58,352 nt of DNA from Acanthamoeba lenticulata (lineage: Eukaryota; Discosea; Longamoebia; Acanthamoebidae): NCBI GenBank assembly GCA_002179805.1, contig NAVB01000004.1, forward strand, positions 1 through 58,352. The letters are read 5' to 3'. The notes below the pieces were generated by a model. That model did no database searches, was not told where the DNA came from, and saw only the letters and a program-made list of their open reading frames with translations. Positions 10,429-20,738 of this stretch are shown here, one piece after another. The translations under genes were made by a program, and so were the position numbers. How positions within the stretch are numbered: the stretch's first letter is position 1; each line of letters opens with the position of its first letter.

Positions 10429-11735
10429 TCAGGCTTGCTCGTCCTCACCGGTGCCGTAGGTGGAGTCGACTTCGGCCGACTTGAGGCCGGTCTCCGAATC
10501 CTGGTCGGTACCGCTGGAGCTGCTCGAGTCACCATCCTTCGCCGGGTCCTCGTAGCTGGCCATGGCCAGCACGCCCACGACGGGCGTAATGAAGAAGCCC
10601 TTTTTTGAATCGAACGAGCTTCGGTTAGGAGGCGCTCATGTGTGCACCCATGTACAACAAGACGGGCTGGTACCATGCCGCCGCCCCAGATGGCCTTGAA
10701 GACAACAGCCGAGGGCCACCACAGGTTGATGTTGGCGCCGTACTCGAGGGCCATCATGACGGCCAACGTGGCCGGAGCTACGGAGGAAGGCGAAGGAACA
10801 GTCAGAACGACACCACAAACGCAAGGCCAAAGAGAGGAAGCTCGAACCAAAAATGATGAACCAGATGAGAGTGAACGGGATGCCGCGCAGCACGAGGAGG
10901 ATGAACTTGACGAAGTGCTTCTTCCTATGAGATCACACCCGATTGGTGCACAAATTAATTATCAAAACTCCAACCAAGCAAGACGAGACGAGACAAAAAA
11001 GAGAAGTAGTCGGGAGACGCTCAAGGCAAGCGCCAGGGGGCCGTACACGTTGCCCTTGCCGGGCAATCGGATGAGGTCCTCCATGCGCAAGAAGTAGTTG
11101 TAGAACTTGCCTCGGCGAAACTCGGGCGAGTAGATGTTTAGTGAGCCCATCTTGCCCAGCAAGGGCACGCCAACTCGCAGATCGCTGCGATCCAGTGTGA
11201 AGCCCACCTGATTAGCCACTGGCCCGGCCCAGTCTTTGCCGTTCTGTGGTGGTACGTACCGCATGACGAGATTGGAAGCAATGATCCAAGTGAGAAGGCC
11301 CGTGAGCAGAGTGGTGATAATGATGTCGCCTCCCAAGGTGTTTGGCCACTCCCACACTCGGATGTTGCCCTAATCAAGTGCACGAGGGCAAGAATTTAAA
11401 ATCAAAACTGATGAAGTAAATTGGCAGTAGACGTCGTTACACAAAGATGAGCTGCGCGCGATACACCACAAGGTCCTTTGAATCTTGAATCTTACCTGGT
11501 CGTGGTACATGAGAGCGGCAAGGCCACCGTTGATGATGGCATCAAGCAGTGCGGCACCTATCGTCATCATAATGATCAAGTAGAGAATGTGCTTCCATGT
11601 GAATCCCATTCCAGATCTGCGGTGTGAAAGAGAATGGGAGGACGATCGGTGCTTGGGGCTGCCTTCGGCGTAGTCGTAGCTGTTATCGTGAAGTGGTAGA
11701 AGCGGTTCAGAGAGAGTGGAGTCCGAACGCTGCAT
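10429..11735 (-). CDS. Multi-pass membrane protein, unknown function
   Basis: Five exons (11496-11735, 11019-11369, 10848-10920, 10674-10777, 10429-10599) splice to exactly 313 codons. The N-terminal 45 residues are Ser/His-rich and acidic (EPLLPLHDNSYDYAEGS), with a dileucine-type ExxxLL-like motif that often directs endosomal/lysosomal sorting. Then follow hydrophobic segments: WKHILYLIIMMTIGAALLD; GGDIIITTLLTGLLTWIIA; a soluble stretch with GKMGSLNIYSPEFRRGKFY; FVKFILLVLRGIPFTLIWF; and ATLAVMMALEYGANINLWW to GFFITPVVGVLAMASY. I count about five or six transmembrane helices. The C-terminus is acidic and Ser-rich (DSSSSSGTDQDSETG). I cannot place it in a named family. The exon 3 acceptor (10920) was chosen to keep frame with AAG|AAGCAC. 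Confidence 0.68.
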
Positions 11736-12053
11736 AACAGACTAGGCTTCGCGAGTGGGGCGGTCTCGGGCTGCGAGGTCGGGAGCACAACCGCCACAAC
11801 CAGACGGCGGCAAGGCAAGGACCCGGCTTGGGACGCGCAGAAGCGCAGACTCTTCTTCCGGTTCTCCTGAGCTCCGTCTGTTGATTTTCTATCATTAATT
11901 CGCCCATTTGTCGGCAAGATATCTCCATCGCAGCTGTCTCGTGACCGCGCCCCGCGTGCCCCTTACGTTTTTCTGCAAGATGAAGTGGACAAAATGATAT
12001 AAAGCACGTCATCCACGTGCCTCCAGCAGTTTCCAGAAAGTTGGGGACACAAG
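11736..12053. other. Intergenic, no gene seen
   Basis: Promoter side of the membrane-protein gene (minus strand) and 3' flank of the GH31 gene. No conserved coding block or RNA signal seen on either strand. Confidence 0.5.
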
Positions 12054-14558
12054 TCAAGCCTGTGCACTTGTTAGCTGCACAGTGAACTTGCGCCAGCCGT
12101 CGTCGCGCGACTCGGCGACGATCTCGCCGCTGACACACTCGACGCCACGCGCCTCACTGCCCGGCAGCCAAACACGGACCTGCTCTTGCGTAGGGGGCAT
12201 GCGCCCGGTGCGCTCGATTGTGAGCACAAGCGTCTCGGCGTCGCCGTCCTTGGGCGACAGCGTGACTTCCCAGCGGCCCTGCGCGCCCTCGCGCCAGGCC
12301 TCAGTCTCGCCGTCGTCCTCGATGCACCCGCCACGCGCCTCTCCACGGGAGCCAACCGCAAACGGGAAGGCGATGAAAGCGCGCTCGTCCGAGCGCTGGT
12401 CAAAGTGCTGCTCGGCGACGTTGAGTGGCAGCACAGCGCCCTCGCGGATGAGCATCACCGGTCGCTCGATAGGCGCCGGGAAGCGCGCCGTGCGGCCGCC
12501 CTCGAGCACCTTGCCGCTCCAATAAGCGAGCCAGCGCGTGCCTAACGGCAAGTAGACATCGCGTGTGGCCTGGCCTGGCTCGACGACGGGGGCGACGAGC
12601 AAGGCCGGACCCAGCATCATGTCGTCGCCATCGCCGGCGCAGGCCGGGTCGGCCGGGAACTCGGCGAACATGGGGCGCATGACAGGCTCGTAGGCGCTGT
12701 GCGACTGCCACAGGAGCTCGTAGAGGTACGGCAAGAGCCGGTAGCGCAGCTTGATCAGGTCGGCTACAGCGCGCGTGACCGACGGGTGCATCCAGGGCTC
12801 GTTGACGGTGCCGTCGTCGTTCCACGAGTGGATGCTGAAGCGCGGCAGGAACACGCCAAATGCGACCCACCGCGCCAGCAGCTCCGGCTCGGGCGCCGGC
12901 CCAGCAAAGCCGCCGATGTCGTGGCCGGCATTGGACACGCCCGAGAGCGCAAGGCCGAGGCCCATCTTGAGGTTGTAGCGCAGCGTTTCCCACGAGGTGT
13001 AGTTGTCGCCCGACCAGGTCTGCACGTAGCGGTGCATGCCTACCCCGCCCGACCGCGAGACCAGGAACGGCCTCTGCGCCGGCGCGTTCTCGCGCTGCGC
13101 GTCGCGCGACGCACGCATCATGAGAAGGGCCTGCAGTGGCTTGGTCTCGCGCGCCGGGTGGGGCCACCGGCCGAAGCCGTGGGCGCGGGCGTCGGGCGAC
13201 CACACCTCGAACTCGTTGTTGTCGTTCCATGTGGCCGCGATGCCATGGTCGAGCAGGCTCGCCTTGACGCGCGCCTTCCACCAGTCGACGGTGGCCGGGT
13301 TGGTGAAGTCCAAGTAGGCCCCCACCTCGCCCCAGAACTGCACCCACGCGGGCTCGCCCTCGCCCTCGCGCCCGGCCGCGGCCGCGGACTGACTGGCCAG
13401 GAGCAGGCCGGCGCGGCGGACCTCGTCCATGGCAGGGTGATCCTGGAGGAGGCACGGCTTGATGTTGGCGCACAACCGCAGGCCTGCTGCGCGGTAGCCC
13501 GCCACGAAGCCGTCGACGTCGGGAAACTTGTCGCGGTTCCAGTGGAACACGTAGCGCTTGGTTCCAATCGACGTGTAACCTGACGAGAGGTGGAACGAGT
13601 CGCACAAGATATCGTGCTCGCGGCAGCGCTCGACAAACTCGGCCATGCGGCGCTGCGCGTCGGGCGCGTCGGTGTAGGTCATGGTGGAACCCGAGTAACC
13701 AAGGCCCCAGCGCGGCATCCACGCGGGCCGGCCCGTGAGCCACGTGAAGCGGCGCACGGCCGCGAGCGGCGTAGAGGGCGAGGCGATGAAGTAGTAGTCC
13801 AGGTCGCCTTGCTCGGCTACAAAGTGGCGGTAGGGCCCGTGGTAGTTGTCCAGCTCGCGACCCATGTCGAAGCGGCAGTCGGCAAGCGTGTCGTAGAAGA
13901 GACCGAACCCGACAAGAGCGCGAGGCTGCCAGGTGATGTAAAACGGGATGTGCTTGTAGAGCGGGTCGGTCGTGCGGGCGCTGTAGCCCATGGCGTCGAT
14001 GTTGCGCATCTCGAAGGTCTGCCCTGCGCGGTCCAGCGAGCCAGCACGCTCGCCCAGCCCCACGTAGCGCTCGTCGGGCCTACGCTCAACGTAGTGGTAC
14101 ACGCGCGAGTCCCACCAGCCAAAGTTGTAGGCTTGCGTCCTGCGGTCGTTGAGCACCGAGTGCCACTGGACTTGGCTAGCAACATCGCCCGTGCTGGGCA
14201 GGGCGATAGCCCACGAGCAGAAGCCGCCGTCGAGCGCGATCGTGAGTCGCACGCATGAGGTTTTCACGACGAGGTGTCCTTCAACGTCGTCTGTCGACGC
14301 GGTGTAGTCGACATCGCCGAAGCCGCTACGGTCGTAGCGGTCGCGGCCCTCGAGAGGCACGTCCTCCATGCCTGGCGCGACCGCCCACGTCGCACGAGGC
14401 CCGCGCAGCTCGCCATGGGGAAGGACAAGCACGCGCACCATGTCGTCCGCCAGTACGAACAGCTCGATCCGGCAGCCGCCCTCGGCGGACAGGACGATGT
14501 GGTGTCGAGCGTGAGAAACGAGCGCAAAAACAGGACGCTGCTGCAGTGTGAAGGCCAT
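12054..14558 (-). CDS. Glycoside hydrolase family 31 alpha-glucosidase/alpha-xylosidase
   Basis: An uninterrupted reading frame of 834 residues, the only long intronless enzyme gene in the window. GH31 signatures: TGRPAWMPRWGLGYSGS at the barrel start; the nucleophile block ATWNDNNEFEVW (Asp near residue 444); the acid/base block QTWSGDNYTSWETLRYN (Asp near residue 515); SGVSNAGHDIGGFAG and FLPRFSIHSWNDDGTVNEP; and the C-terminal region LRYRLLPYLYELLW followed by LGPALLVAPVVEPG. The WNDNNE and HDIGGF versions are typical of a bacterial-style GH31 subgroup rather than lysosomal acid alpha-glucosidase. Hydrolyses alpha-glucosidic or related links from non-reducing ends. I start at 14558 (MAFTLQQRP); an in-frame upstream ATG at 14627 would add a Phe-rich, polypyrimidine-encoded stretch that looks like leader. 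No signal peptide from 14558, so probably cytosolic. Confidence 0.9.
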   Translation of the reverse strand: MAFTLQQRPVFALVSHARHHIVLSAEGGCRIELFVLADDMVRVLVLPHGELRGPRATWAVAPGMEDVPLEGRDRYDRSGFGDVDYTASTDDVEGHLVVKTSCVRLTIALDGGFCSWAIALPSTGDVASQVQWHSVLNDRRTQAYNFGWWDSRVYHYVERRPDERYVGLGERAGSLDRAGQTFEMRNIDAMGYSARTTDPLYKHIPFYITWQPRALVGFGLFYDTLADCRFDMGRELDNYHGPYRHFVAEQGDLDYYFIASPSTPLAAVRRFTWLTGRPAWMPRWGLGYSGSTMTYTDAPDAQRRMAEFVERCREHDILCDSFHLSSGYTSIGTKRYVFHWNRDKFPDVDGFVAGYRAAGLRLCANIKPCLLQDHPAMDEVRRAGLLLASQSAAAAGREGEGEPAWVQFWGEVGAYLDFTNPATVDWWKARVKASLLDHGIAATWNDNNEFEVWSPDARAHGFGRWPHPARETKPLQALLMMRASRDAQRENAPAQRPFLVSRSGGVGMHRYVQTWSGDNYTSWETLRYNLKMGLGLALSGVSNAGHDIGGFAGPAPEPELLARWVAFGVFLPRFSIHSWNDDGTVNEPWMHPSVTRAVADLIKLRYRLLPYLYELLWQSHSAYEPVMRPMFAEFPADPACAGDGDDMMLGPALLVAPVVEPGQATRDVYLPLGTRWLAYWSGKVLEGGRTARFPAPIERPVMLIREGAVLPLNVAEQHFDQRSDERAFIAFPFAVGSRGEARGGCIEDDGETEAWREGAQGRWEVTLSPKDGDAETLVLTIERTGRMPPTQEQVRVWLPGSEARGVECVSGEIVAESRDDGWRKFTVQLTSAQA

Positions 14559-14808
14559 GGAGTCCACAAGGGTGGTCTTGTTGGCCCAAAAAGAAAAAAA
14601 GGAAAATAGAAAAGGAAAGGGAAACATTTATGTGGCCGTGATGAAAGGACATGGGAATGCAAAAATGAAGAGAGGGTAGAAGGGCAGCTCTGGGTCCTCG
14701 ATCCAGGTCCAGTGGCGGAAAAAGATTGGTGCCACGTAGATGGTGACGTCGTTCCAGGTTCAGGAGGACGCCAGGGCAATAGCCCGCCCGCTCTGCATGC
14801 ACTTCCAC

Positions 14809-15261
14809 TCAGTCGCGGCCGTTCCTCTTCTCCTTGTAGGTGGTGACCACCCTCTTGCCCATGCAGCAGACCACGCAGAGGGAGAGCGGCTTGCCCGCCT
14901 CGTGCGCCTTCTTCAGGTTGTCACTCAGCTGGCCTGCGGGCACCTTGATGTCGGCAAAGGTCTCGCCAGAGCGGTCGGTCGCCACGAGGGTCCCGTCCGG
15001 CTTGAACTCTTTGAGAAGCATGTCCACCTTGTCGAGGTCAGGCATCGTGACGTCGTCGGTGGACCCGCAGAGGGCCTCATGCTTCTTGCCGGTGAAGATG
15101 TCCAGGCCGACCAGGTGCACCTTGGCAGCGCCGTGCTTGCCGGTCTTGGACGTGGACATCTCCACGATCTTGCAAGGGTGGTTGTTCTTGAGAAGAACTA
15201 CATCGGCCTTCCTCAGCGCCGAAGCTTTCTTGAAGGAGACATTCTCGTCGTCAGAGGCCAT
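14809..15261 (-). CDS. eIF5A: Translation factor eIF5A
   Basis: 150 residues in one exon. Promotes peptide bond formation at stalling motifs (such as polyproline) and termination. The N-terminal SH3-like domain contains SALRKADVVLLKNNHPCK and the hypusination loop STSKTGKHGAAKVHLVG, whose Lys in TGKHG becomes hypusine. The next block, DIFTGKKHEALC, is also conserved; the C-terminal OB domain is more divergent (VPAGQLSDNLKKAHEAGK). Length fits the family (about 155). The usual eukaryotic GHAK is GAAK here, a conservative oddity next to the hypusine. The ATG sits just after a TCTGCAG, so a leader intron ending at the start codon is plausible. The gene is 250 bp upstream of GH31 on the same strand. 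Confidence 0.95.
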   Translation of the reverse strand: MASDDENVSFKKASALRKADVVLLKNNHPCKIVEMSTSKTGKHGAAKVHLVGLDIFTGKKHEALCGSTDDVTMPDLDKVDMLLKEFKPDGTLVATDRSGETFADIKVPAGQLSDNLKKAHEAGKPLSLCVVCCMGKRVVTTYKEKRNGRD

Positions 15262-15733
15262 TTGCTGCAGATCTCCGAGTGCTCCTTCGACTTACTGCAT
15301 TCCACCGTTGGTGATGCCGCCGCCACCCCACAGGTAAGCCATCATCATCACCGCCACACAGTCGTACGACCGGGAAGCAAGAGCTAGCGTACGTTTGGTT
15401 GATGAGTTCCAGGGTAATGGTGGGCGAGAGTGTGGTTCTTCTCGGCTTGGCCTCTCTCCTCGTGTGTGGCAGGGAAAGAGAGACTAAGGAGAAGAAAAAG
15501 GGGTGTGAATGAACAGCCGCGGCTCTGGGGTGTTGAGACGTGCGAGGTTCAGACAAGGAAGATGGCCACCCCAACTGTGGTCTTTTGTAGGCCTACTCTC
15601 TGGGAAGAAACATAGAAGAGATCACGTCTGCTCTTCGGTGAAACAGCTTTTGCCGCAACCCGATAAATCCGGCCGATCCTTTTTATTATAAATAAATAAA
15701 TAAACACATAACCATGAAACAAGAACAGAACAT
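15262..15733. other. Intergenic: eIF5A promoter and 3' end of next gene
   Basis: Contains the eIF5A leader, probably with a 5'-UTR intron, and the AT-rich 3' flank of the membrane-protein gene (TTTATTATAAATAAATAAATAAA around 15680-15702, with poly(A)-signal-like AATAAA copies on the plus strand only). No coding block recognised. Confidence 0.45.
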
Positions 15734-16604
15734 TCATCTCCGGATGGAGTGGACGAGTGCGCCGTCGAATCGAGGCTGCATGACGTTGGCAGATGGGTAG
15801 TTGTGCTTGTTGAACCAGAAGGTTGACTGGGAGCCGCGGTACCACAGCACGTAGAGCCCAAGCAGAGCCAACAACCGCCGTGAGGTGTGTTGGGAGTTGT
15901 GGTCGGCCAGTCCGTCGGCATCGACCAGCATGGCCACCACATAGGAGGTGTTGGCCAGGAACATCGCGGCGTTGTGGATGAAAAGGCTCCGCACGAGCGT
16001 CATGGTGGCTCCGCGATACTCTTGCCCTCGGCGATGTTGCCGCTCGCCCTCTTCATTGATGATGTGCCTGATCTCGTCGTCATCGTCCTCTACCATGGCG
16101 AAGGAGACCAGGTTCATGTGGGCGGCGTAGGAAGCGCAGAGCGAATTGAGGACCACGCTCACGATGGCCGTGACGACCACCCAGTAGGCCCCGTCCTCCA
16201 GGCCAAGCGACCAAGCGCGGTCGGCCACCGCGGCAAACGTGCACGACCACATCACGGCCTCGCTCAGGTGGAGCGTGCGATCGTCGTAGATTCGGCGCAA
16301 GTGGGCCCACGGCGTGGACAACATACTCCGCCCGAGCCACAAGAACAGCACACAGCTCACGATGTGCAGACCTGGTTGGGCCGAATAAGAGATAACTCCT
16401 TCCAAGACGAACTTGGGGCGTCGACGCACCATACTGGAGGTTGGGGAGGACGCGTCCCGCAAAGATAGCGTTGAAGTGCGACTGCGAACAGGCCGTTAGG
16501 CTCCGGTCGAGAAAGATGTTGCAGTCCAGGGCGACGCCAACGTAGAGCACGGACGTGCATAACGTGAGGACCAGCAACACCGTCACGCTTACCCGGATGA
16601 ACAT
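15734..16604 (-). CDS. Integral membrane protein with six or seven predicted helices, unknown function
   Basis: Two exons, 16430-16604 and 15734-16371, join at TATG|GTCTG to give exactly 271 codons. The protein starts MFIRVSVTVLLVLTLC (membrane anchor or signal anchor), then CNIFLDRSLTAC (a possible lumenal Cys pair). More hydrophobic segments: GLHIVSCVLFLWLGRSM, SEAVMWSCTFAAVADRAW, YWVVVTAIVSVVLNSLCA, SLFIHNAAMFLANTSYVVAM, LLALLGLYVLWYRGS. An acidic loop (MVEDDDDEIRHIINEEGE) lies between two helices. The layout resembles small multi-pass solute or receptor-like proteins, but I do not recognise a family. The first ATG in frame with the hydrophobic start was used; a longer upstream frame lacks protein-like character. 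Confidence 0.65.
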
Positions 16605-16813
16605 GTTGGCTTGTTTTTGTTTTCGTCTGCCGACCTCCCTTCTTCTGTGCAAGTAGAAAAAGAAAGGGAGCAGGACTTCTCCTTGGTCACCCGACACCGG
16701 TTGGCGTGTTTTCTTCAGGCGTTTATTTTGTTGCAATCTTTGTTGCGGGCGTGTGTACAGGCAGATAAGGTTTTGATACAGATGGCACACAGAGAAGGAC
16801 CACACAATGATCT

Positions 16814-19800
16814 TCACTTGTCGCCGCCGACGCCGCCACCCGTGGACCGAGAGAGCTGCACGAGCTTGTTGTGCGACTGCCGAAGGTTGGGCTTGCCGCC
16901 GCTGCTCGAGCCGGAGGCGCCATTGTTGCCGCCAGCGGCGCTACTGTCGCGTCGCTTGCCCGCGGCGTTGTTGTGCTGCTGTTGCTGCGGCTGCCCGGCG
17001 CCCGGGTTGACCTGCGCGTTGACGCCGCTGGCGGAGCCGTTGCTCCGGCAGCTGCCCGGGTTGCGGAAGAAGTTGTTGAGGGCGTGGATGTAGCCATAGT
17101 CCGTCGTCGACGCGTAGAAGAGTGGCGGTGGCGGCGGAGGCGGCGCCGGGATGACGATCCCGCCGGGCGACGTCACCATGCCCGTCCTGCTATTGCTGCT
17201 GCTGCTGCTGCCGCCGCTGTTGTCGCCCCGGGGCGACACCACGGGCGAGGGCGGGACCGAGCCGGCCTCGCCTTCGAACTCGTGCTCGGGGCCAAGCTCC
17301 TCGCCGTCCAACTGGGTCGTTGCCGCTGATTCCTCGCCTGAGATCACGAGTGTGAGACCAATCAAGGTGATTTGATCTTCTTCATGATGATGTTAATCAA
17401 CAAGGTGGTAGAGAAGGACGAGACCTTCGTCCTTGTCGGCGGTGGCGAGGGCGGAGAGGGCCGTGGCGAGGGCTGACGTGGCGGACCGCATGAGATCGAG
17501 CGAGTGCTTCATCTCGCCCACTAGGTCGGCCGACCGGCGCAGCGCGTCGCTTCGTTTCCGCGACGCGCTCGTCCCCAGCGCGCTCCCTGGTCGCTCTGTG
17601 CCGCGCTTCCGACGTCAGGCCCCCGCAAGTCGTGTGTGTGTGTGTGCGTTGTGAGGCCGGAACGCACCCTCGCGGAGCTGGTCGATGGCGGCCAAGAGGC
17701 GCAGCCGGGCGCCGATGGTCGACACGCCCTGCAATCGTGGCGTTTATGACCGTCAAACTCTCGCTCTGTGCACACAGAGGACGCGGCGGAGGAGGCAGCC
17801 TCGTACGAGCTTCTCGAGGTGGTCCTCGGTGAGGTAGGGCAGCGTGTCGACGTCGATCTCCTCGTGCACAAACTTGTCGATGTACTTGCGCAGCCCGAGC
17901 CCGCTCAGCCACACGGTGATGTCTGCGCCATCCCGCAACGCCGCGTGAGCACACGTGCATACGTGAGGCTTGGCGGAGTGTCTAGCTCTAGCCCCAGCAC
18001 CACGCACCGTTCTTGCGCTTGTCGTCGGCCGCACCGCCGGAGCCGCGCCGCGCCGTCGGCTTGGCCGGCTGGCCCTTGGCGCCCTTCTCCTTGGGCGGCT
18101 TGATCACTTGCTCTGCACCATTCATATGCGACACATACGAGCAGCGAGTGCGTGTTGGTCCCCCCAGGCGCGTCTGTGTGCGATGCGTGTGTGCGGCGCG
18201 CGTGTGGCATGTACCGGCGTCGAGGAGGTAGAGGTCCTTAAAGCGGCGGCCGCCATCGCCGCCGCCAAAGATCAGGAGTGTTGCGTCATCGAGCGGCGTC
18301 GCCGTGTGCGCGCATCGGCCCGCCGGTGTGTGGGCCGGATGCTGCAACGTCGGCCGCGTGAAGGTCAACGTCGCCGGATCGAACACGTACCTACAAGCCG
18401 CACACGCACGCGTCAGTCCCCGTGTGCTCCCTCCCCCTTGCGCGCGCACGTACAAGTCATTAAGGATGCGCGAGCCGTCACCGCCGCCAAAGACCAACAC
18501 CTTGCCGCTCATGGTCTGCACGAGCGCCGCGCTACGTCAGCCCAAAAAGCGAAAACGAAACGAATGCGAGACCAAAGTCCAGGAGGGGGAGCGCACGCTA
18601 GTGGTATGGCCGGCCCGCGGGCAGGGAATGTGTCCGTGCGGCGATATCTGCTGCCAAGTCATCGACTCTGCAGCCCATGTGTGTGTGTGAGCAGCTCCGC
18701 GTTGGCGAGGAGGAGGCAGGGGAATAGGAATGTGTGGTATGCTGCGGACCGGTGTCAAGAATGTGCACGTCGTTGAGCATGCGCGTGCCGTCGTGGCCGC
18801 CAAAGATGAGGAGCTGATCGGCCCCGATGGCCGTGGCCGTGTGGCCCCACCGGCCGGGCGGGTTGGGGCCCTTGGTGATGGGCCGCGTCCACGACATGGT
18901 CACTGCAGCCCCCGCAACACCCACGACGATGACGATGAGCGCCCATGGCACGATGTCGACACTATTGGTGACGATGTAAAGTACCGGTATCGAGCACGTA
19001 GACGTCATTGTAGACGCGCGAGTCGTCGCCTCCGCCAATCACCACCAGCTTGGTCCCGACTGGCGGTTTTTATTTATTGATTTATTTGATGGTTCATTAG
19101 AAATGCACATAAAAATAGGTCCACGCGTGCAGGTGCGCGTACCCAGGGTGGCTGTGTGTCGCGAGCGGGCTGCTGGCGATGTGCCGGCCACGTAGGCCTG
19201 CGACCACGTCATCGTTTCTGATCGTGCATTTTAGTCATTTCACTAGAAATATTTTATAAATTGAAAATAAATTTAAGAAAGATAAAATAATAACAAAGAC
19301 TGGAGGGAGCGTGCACCAGCGTCGAGGAGGTGGAGGTCGTTGAGGTAGCGGATGCCGTTGCCGCCGCCAAACACGAAGAGGCGGTTGCCGACTGCCGACG
19401 ACGTGTGGCCGGCGCGCGGACCCGGGGCCGGCCCGGACGTGATGGGCTTGCTCCATGTCAGTGTCGGCTGCGGCCCGCTCAGCAGGTCTGCCCGGTCAAA
19501 CAGGTGACGCAAATTAATTTCCATCGTAAAATTAGCGATTAAATTTTGCCACTTTACAGAAAAAAGAATGAAATTTAAAAATAAAAATAAAAAAATGAGT
19601 AGAAAGGCGGGGCAAGAGAGAAAGAAGAAGAAGAAGAGGGTGCACCGGTGTGGAGGACATGCAGGTCGTTGAGCATCTGGTTGCCGTCCCACCCGCCAAA
19701 GATGAACACGTTGCCGTTGCCCACCATCGACGCGCAGTGGGCGCACCGCGCAGACGGGCCTGCGCGTGCGCGGTGCCGAGAGAACCCGAGCACCACGGTG

Positions 19801-20279
19801 GAGGTGGAAGTGATGGACGGTTGCGGGTGAGTCGTGACGGTCGTGGTGGTGGTCGTGGTGGAGGAGGAGACCACATGGTGGTGGTGGTGGTGGCGGGTGG
19901 TGGCCATGTGGCCGCTTCCAGGTGAAGGACACAACAGCAGCAGCAGCCAGCAGCGCAAAGCTCGCTTAAATTCGTCACCAAAGAGGAGGGGAGACAAGAC
20001 GTTGACCAATGTAGAAATGGTGCATGGAAGTTTGGAATAATACAACACCAGGCGCACGGGCGCCAGGCACTCGAGGAGCCAAGGGACAAGGAGCCCAAAA
20101 ATAAAATTAAAGAACAATAAATTTGGCTGGAAGGAGGGGTGGAAGGAAGCGTTACCGGGCCCGTTGATGCTGGGGCGGGTCCACACTTTGCGTGTTGGAG
20201 CGGTACTGCTGATGTTGTTGCTTGGGGCGCCACCCATCACCACGGTCCCTGCGCCCTGCTGGGACGGCCGCTTCTGCAT
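16814..20279 (-). CDS. Kelch-repeat beta-propeller protein with C-terminal SAM domain and coiled coil
   Basis: Scaffold-type protein. Exon 1 (20156-20279) encodes MQKRPSQQGAGTVVMGG. Six Kelch strands follow, roughly one per exon: FGGWDGNQMLNDLHVLHTG (~19680), FGGGNGIRYLNDLHLLDAG (~19360), IGGGDDSRVYNDVYVLDTG (~19010), FGGHDGTRMLNDVHILDTG (~18790), FGGGDGSRILNDLYV (~18480) and FGGGDGGRRFKDLYLLDAG (~18260), each with the GG and W/Y signature of a propeller blade. A basic linker (~18080) leads to a SAM domain: ITVWLSGLGLRKYIDKFV (~17900), then VSTIGARLRLLAAIDQLRE (~17700). A short coiled coil follows (DLVGEMKHSLDLMRSATSAL, ~17480). A GT donor at GAAG|GTCTCG joins the tail 16814-17339, rich in Pro, Ser, Asn and Gln and containing eight consecutive Pro. 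The exon near 19700-19930 carries a His/Thr/Pro-encoding CCACC repeat whose frame is uncertain. Confidence 0.85.
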
Positions 20280-20738
20280 CGTTGGGGATTCAATTCTCGC
20301 TTTCAATTACGTATTGCTGCCCTTTGGTGGCGTATGTGGCGGCAGGTCTCTCGGCAGAAGAAGTATTGGCAAGTTACAATGGATGCAGAGCCCTGGCGCG
20401 GTCTTGGCGTGTGGCAAGAAGAGAAATATACAGGAGAGGAAAAACGGGTGCAGCAGCCGGTTAGCCCTTCAACGGTCACGGGCCACTGTTGTGTTGCCGG
20501 GTCGTGGTGAAGTACGCAAGTAGGAGAGCTTCTTCGGCCAGGCAGGCACGGCAGCGTCCTGCACGGGATAGTGCTTAGTTGCTTCGTTGCTTGAGCTTGG
20601 TTGTCTCTGCACTTGTGTGGCCGCCTCGTGGAGAACGCCCCCGTATGAAAGTTCATAGAGAGGCATTTTTTTTCTTTGTTGTTTTCTAGGATTGTTGTGT
20701 TCGTCCATCTTTGCATTATCTCCTGAAAGAGTCCATCG
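20280..20738. other. Divergent intergenic region, no gene seen
   Basis: Shared upstream region of the Kelch-SAM gene (minus) and the ArsC-like gene (plus). No conserved protein block, tRNA or other RNA signal seen. A T9 run lies near 20668-20676. Confidence 0.45.

Noticed and set aside
12400..13743. Long alternative frames overlapping the GH31 gene on both strands.
   Set aside because: Arg/Pro-rich translations without motifs; the GH31 frame contains every catalytic block in order.
14640..14770. A hydrophobic 44-codon minus-strand stretch (TWNDVTIYVAPIFFRHWTWI...) between eIF5A and GH31, ending in TAA just before an ATG.
   Set aside because: It is bounded by stops, lies in the eIF5A 3' flank, and I could not join it in phase to either neighbour. 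Noted only as a possible chance frame.
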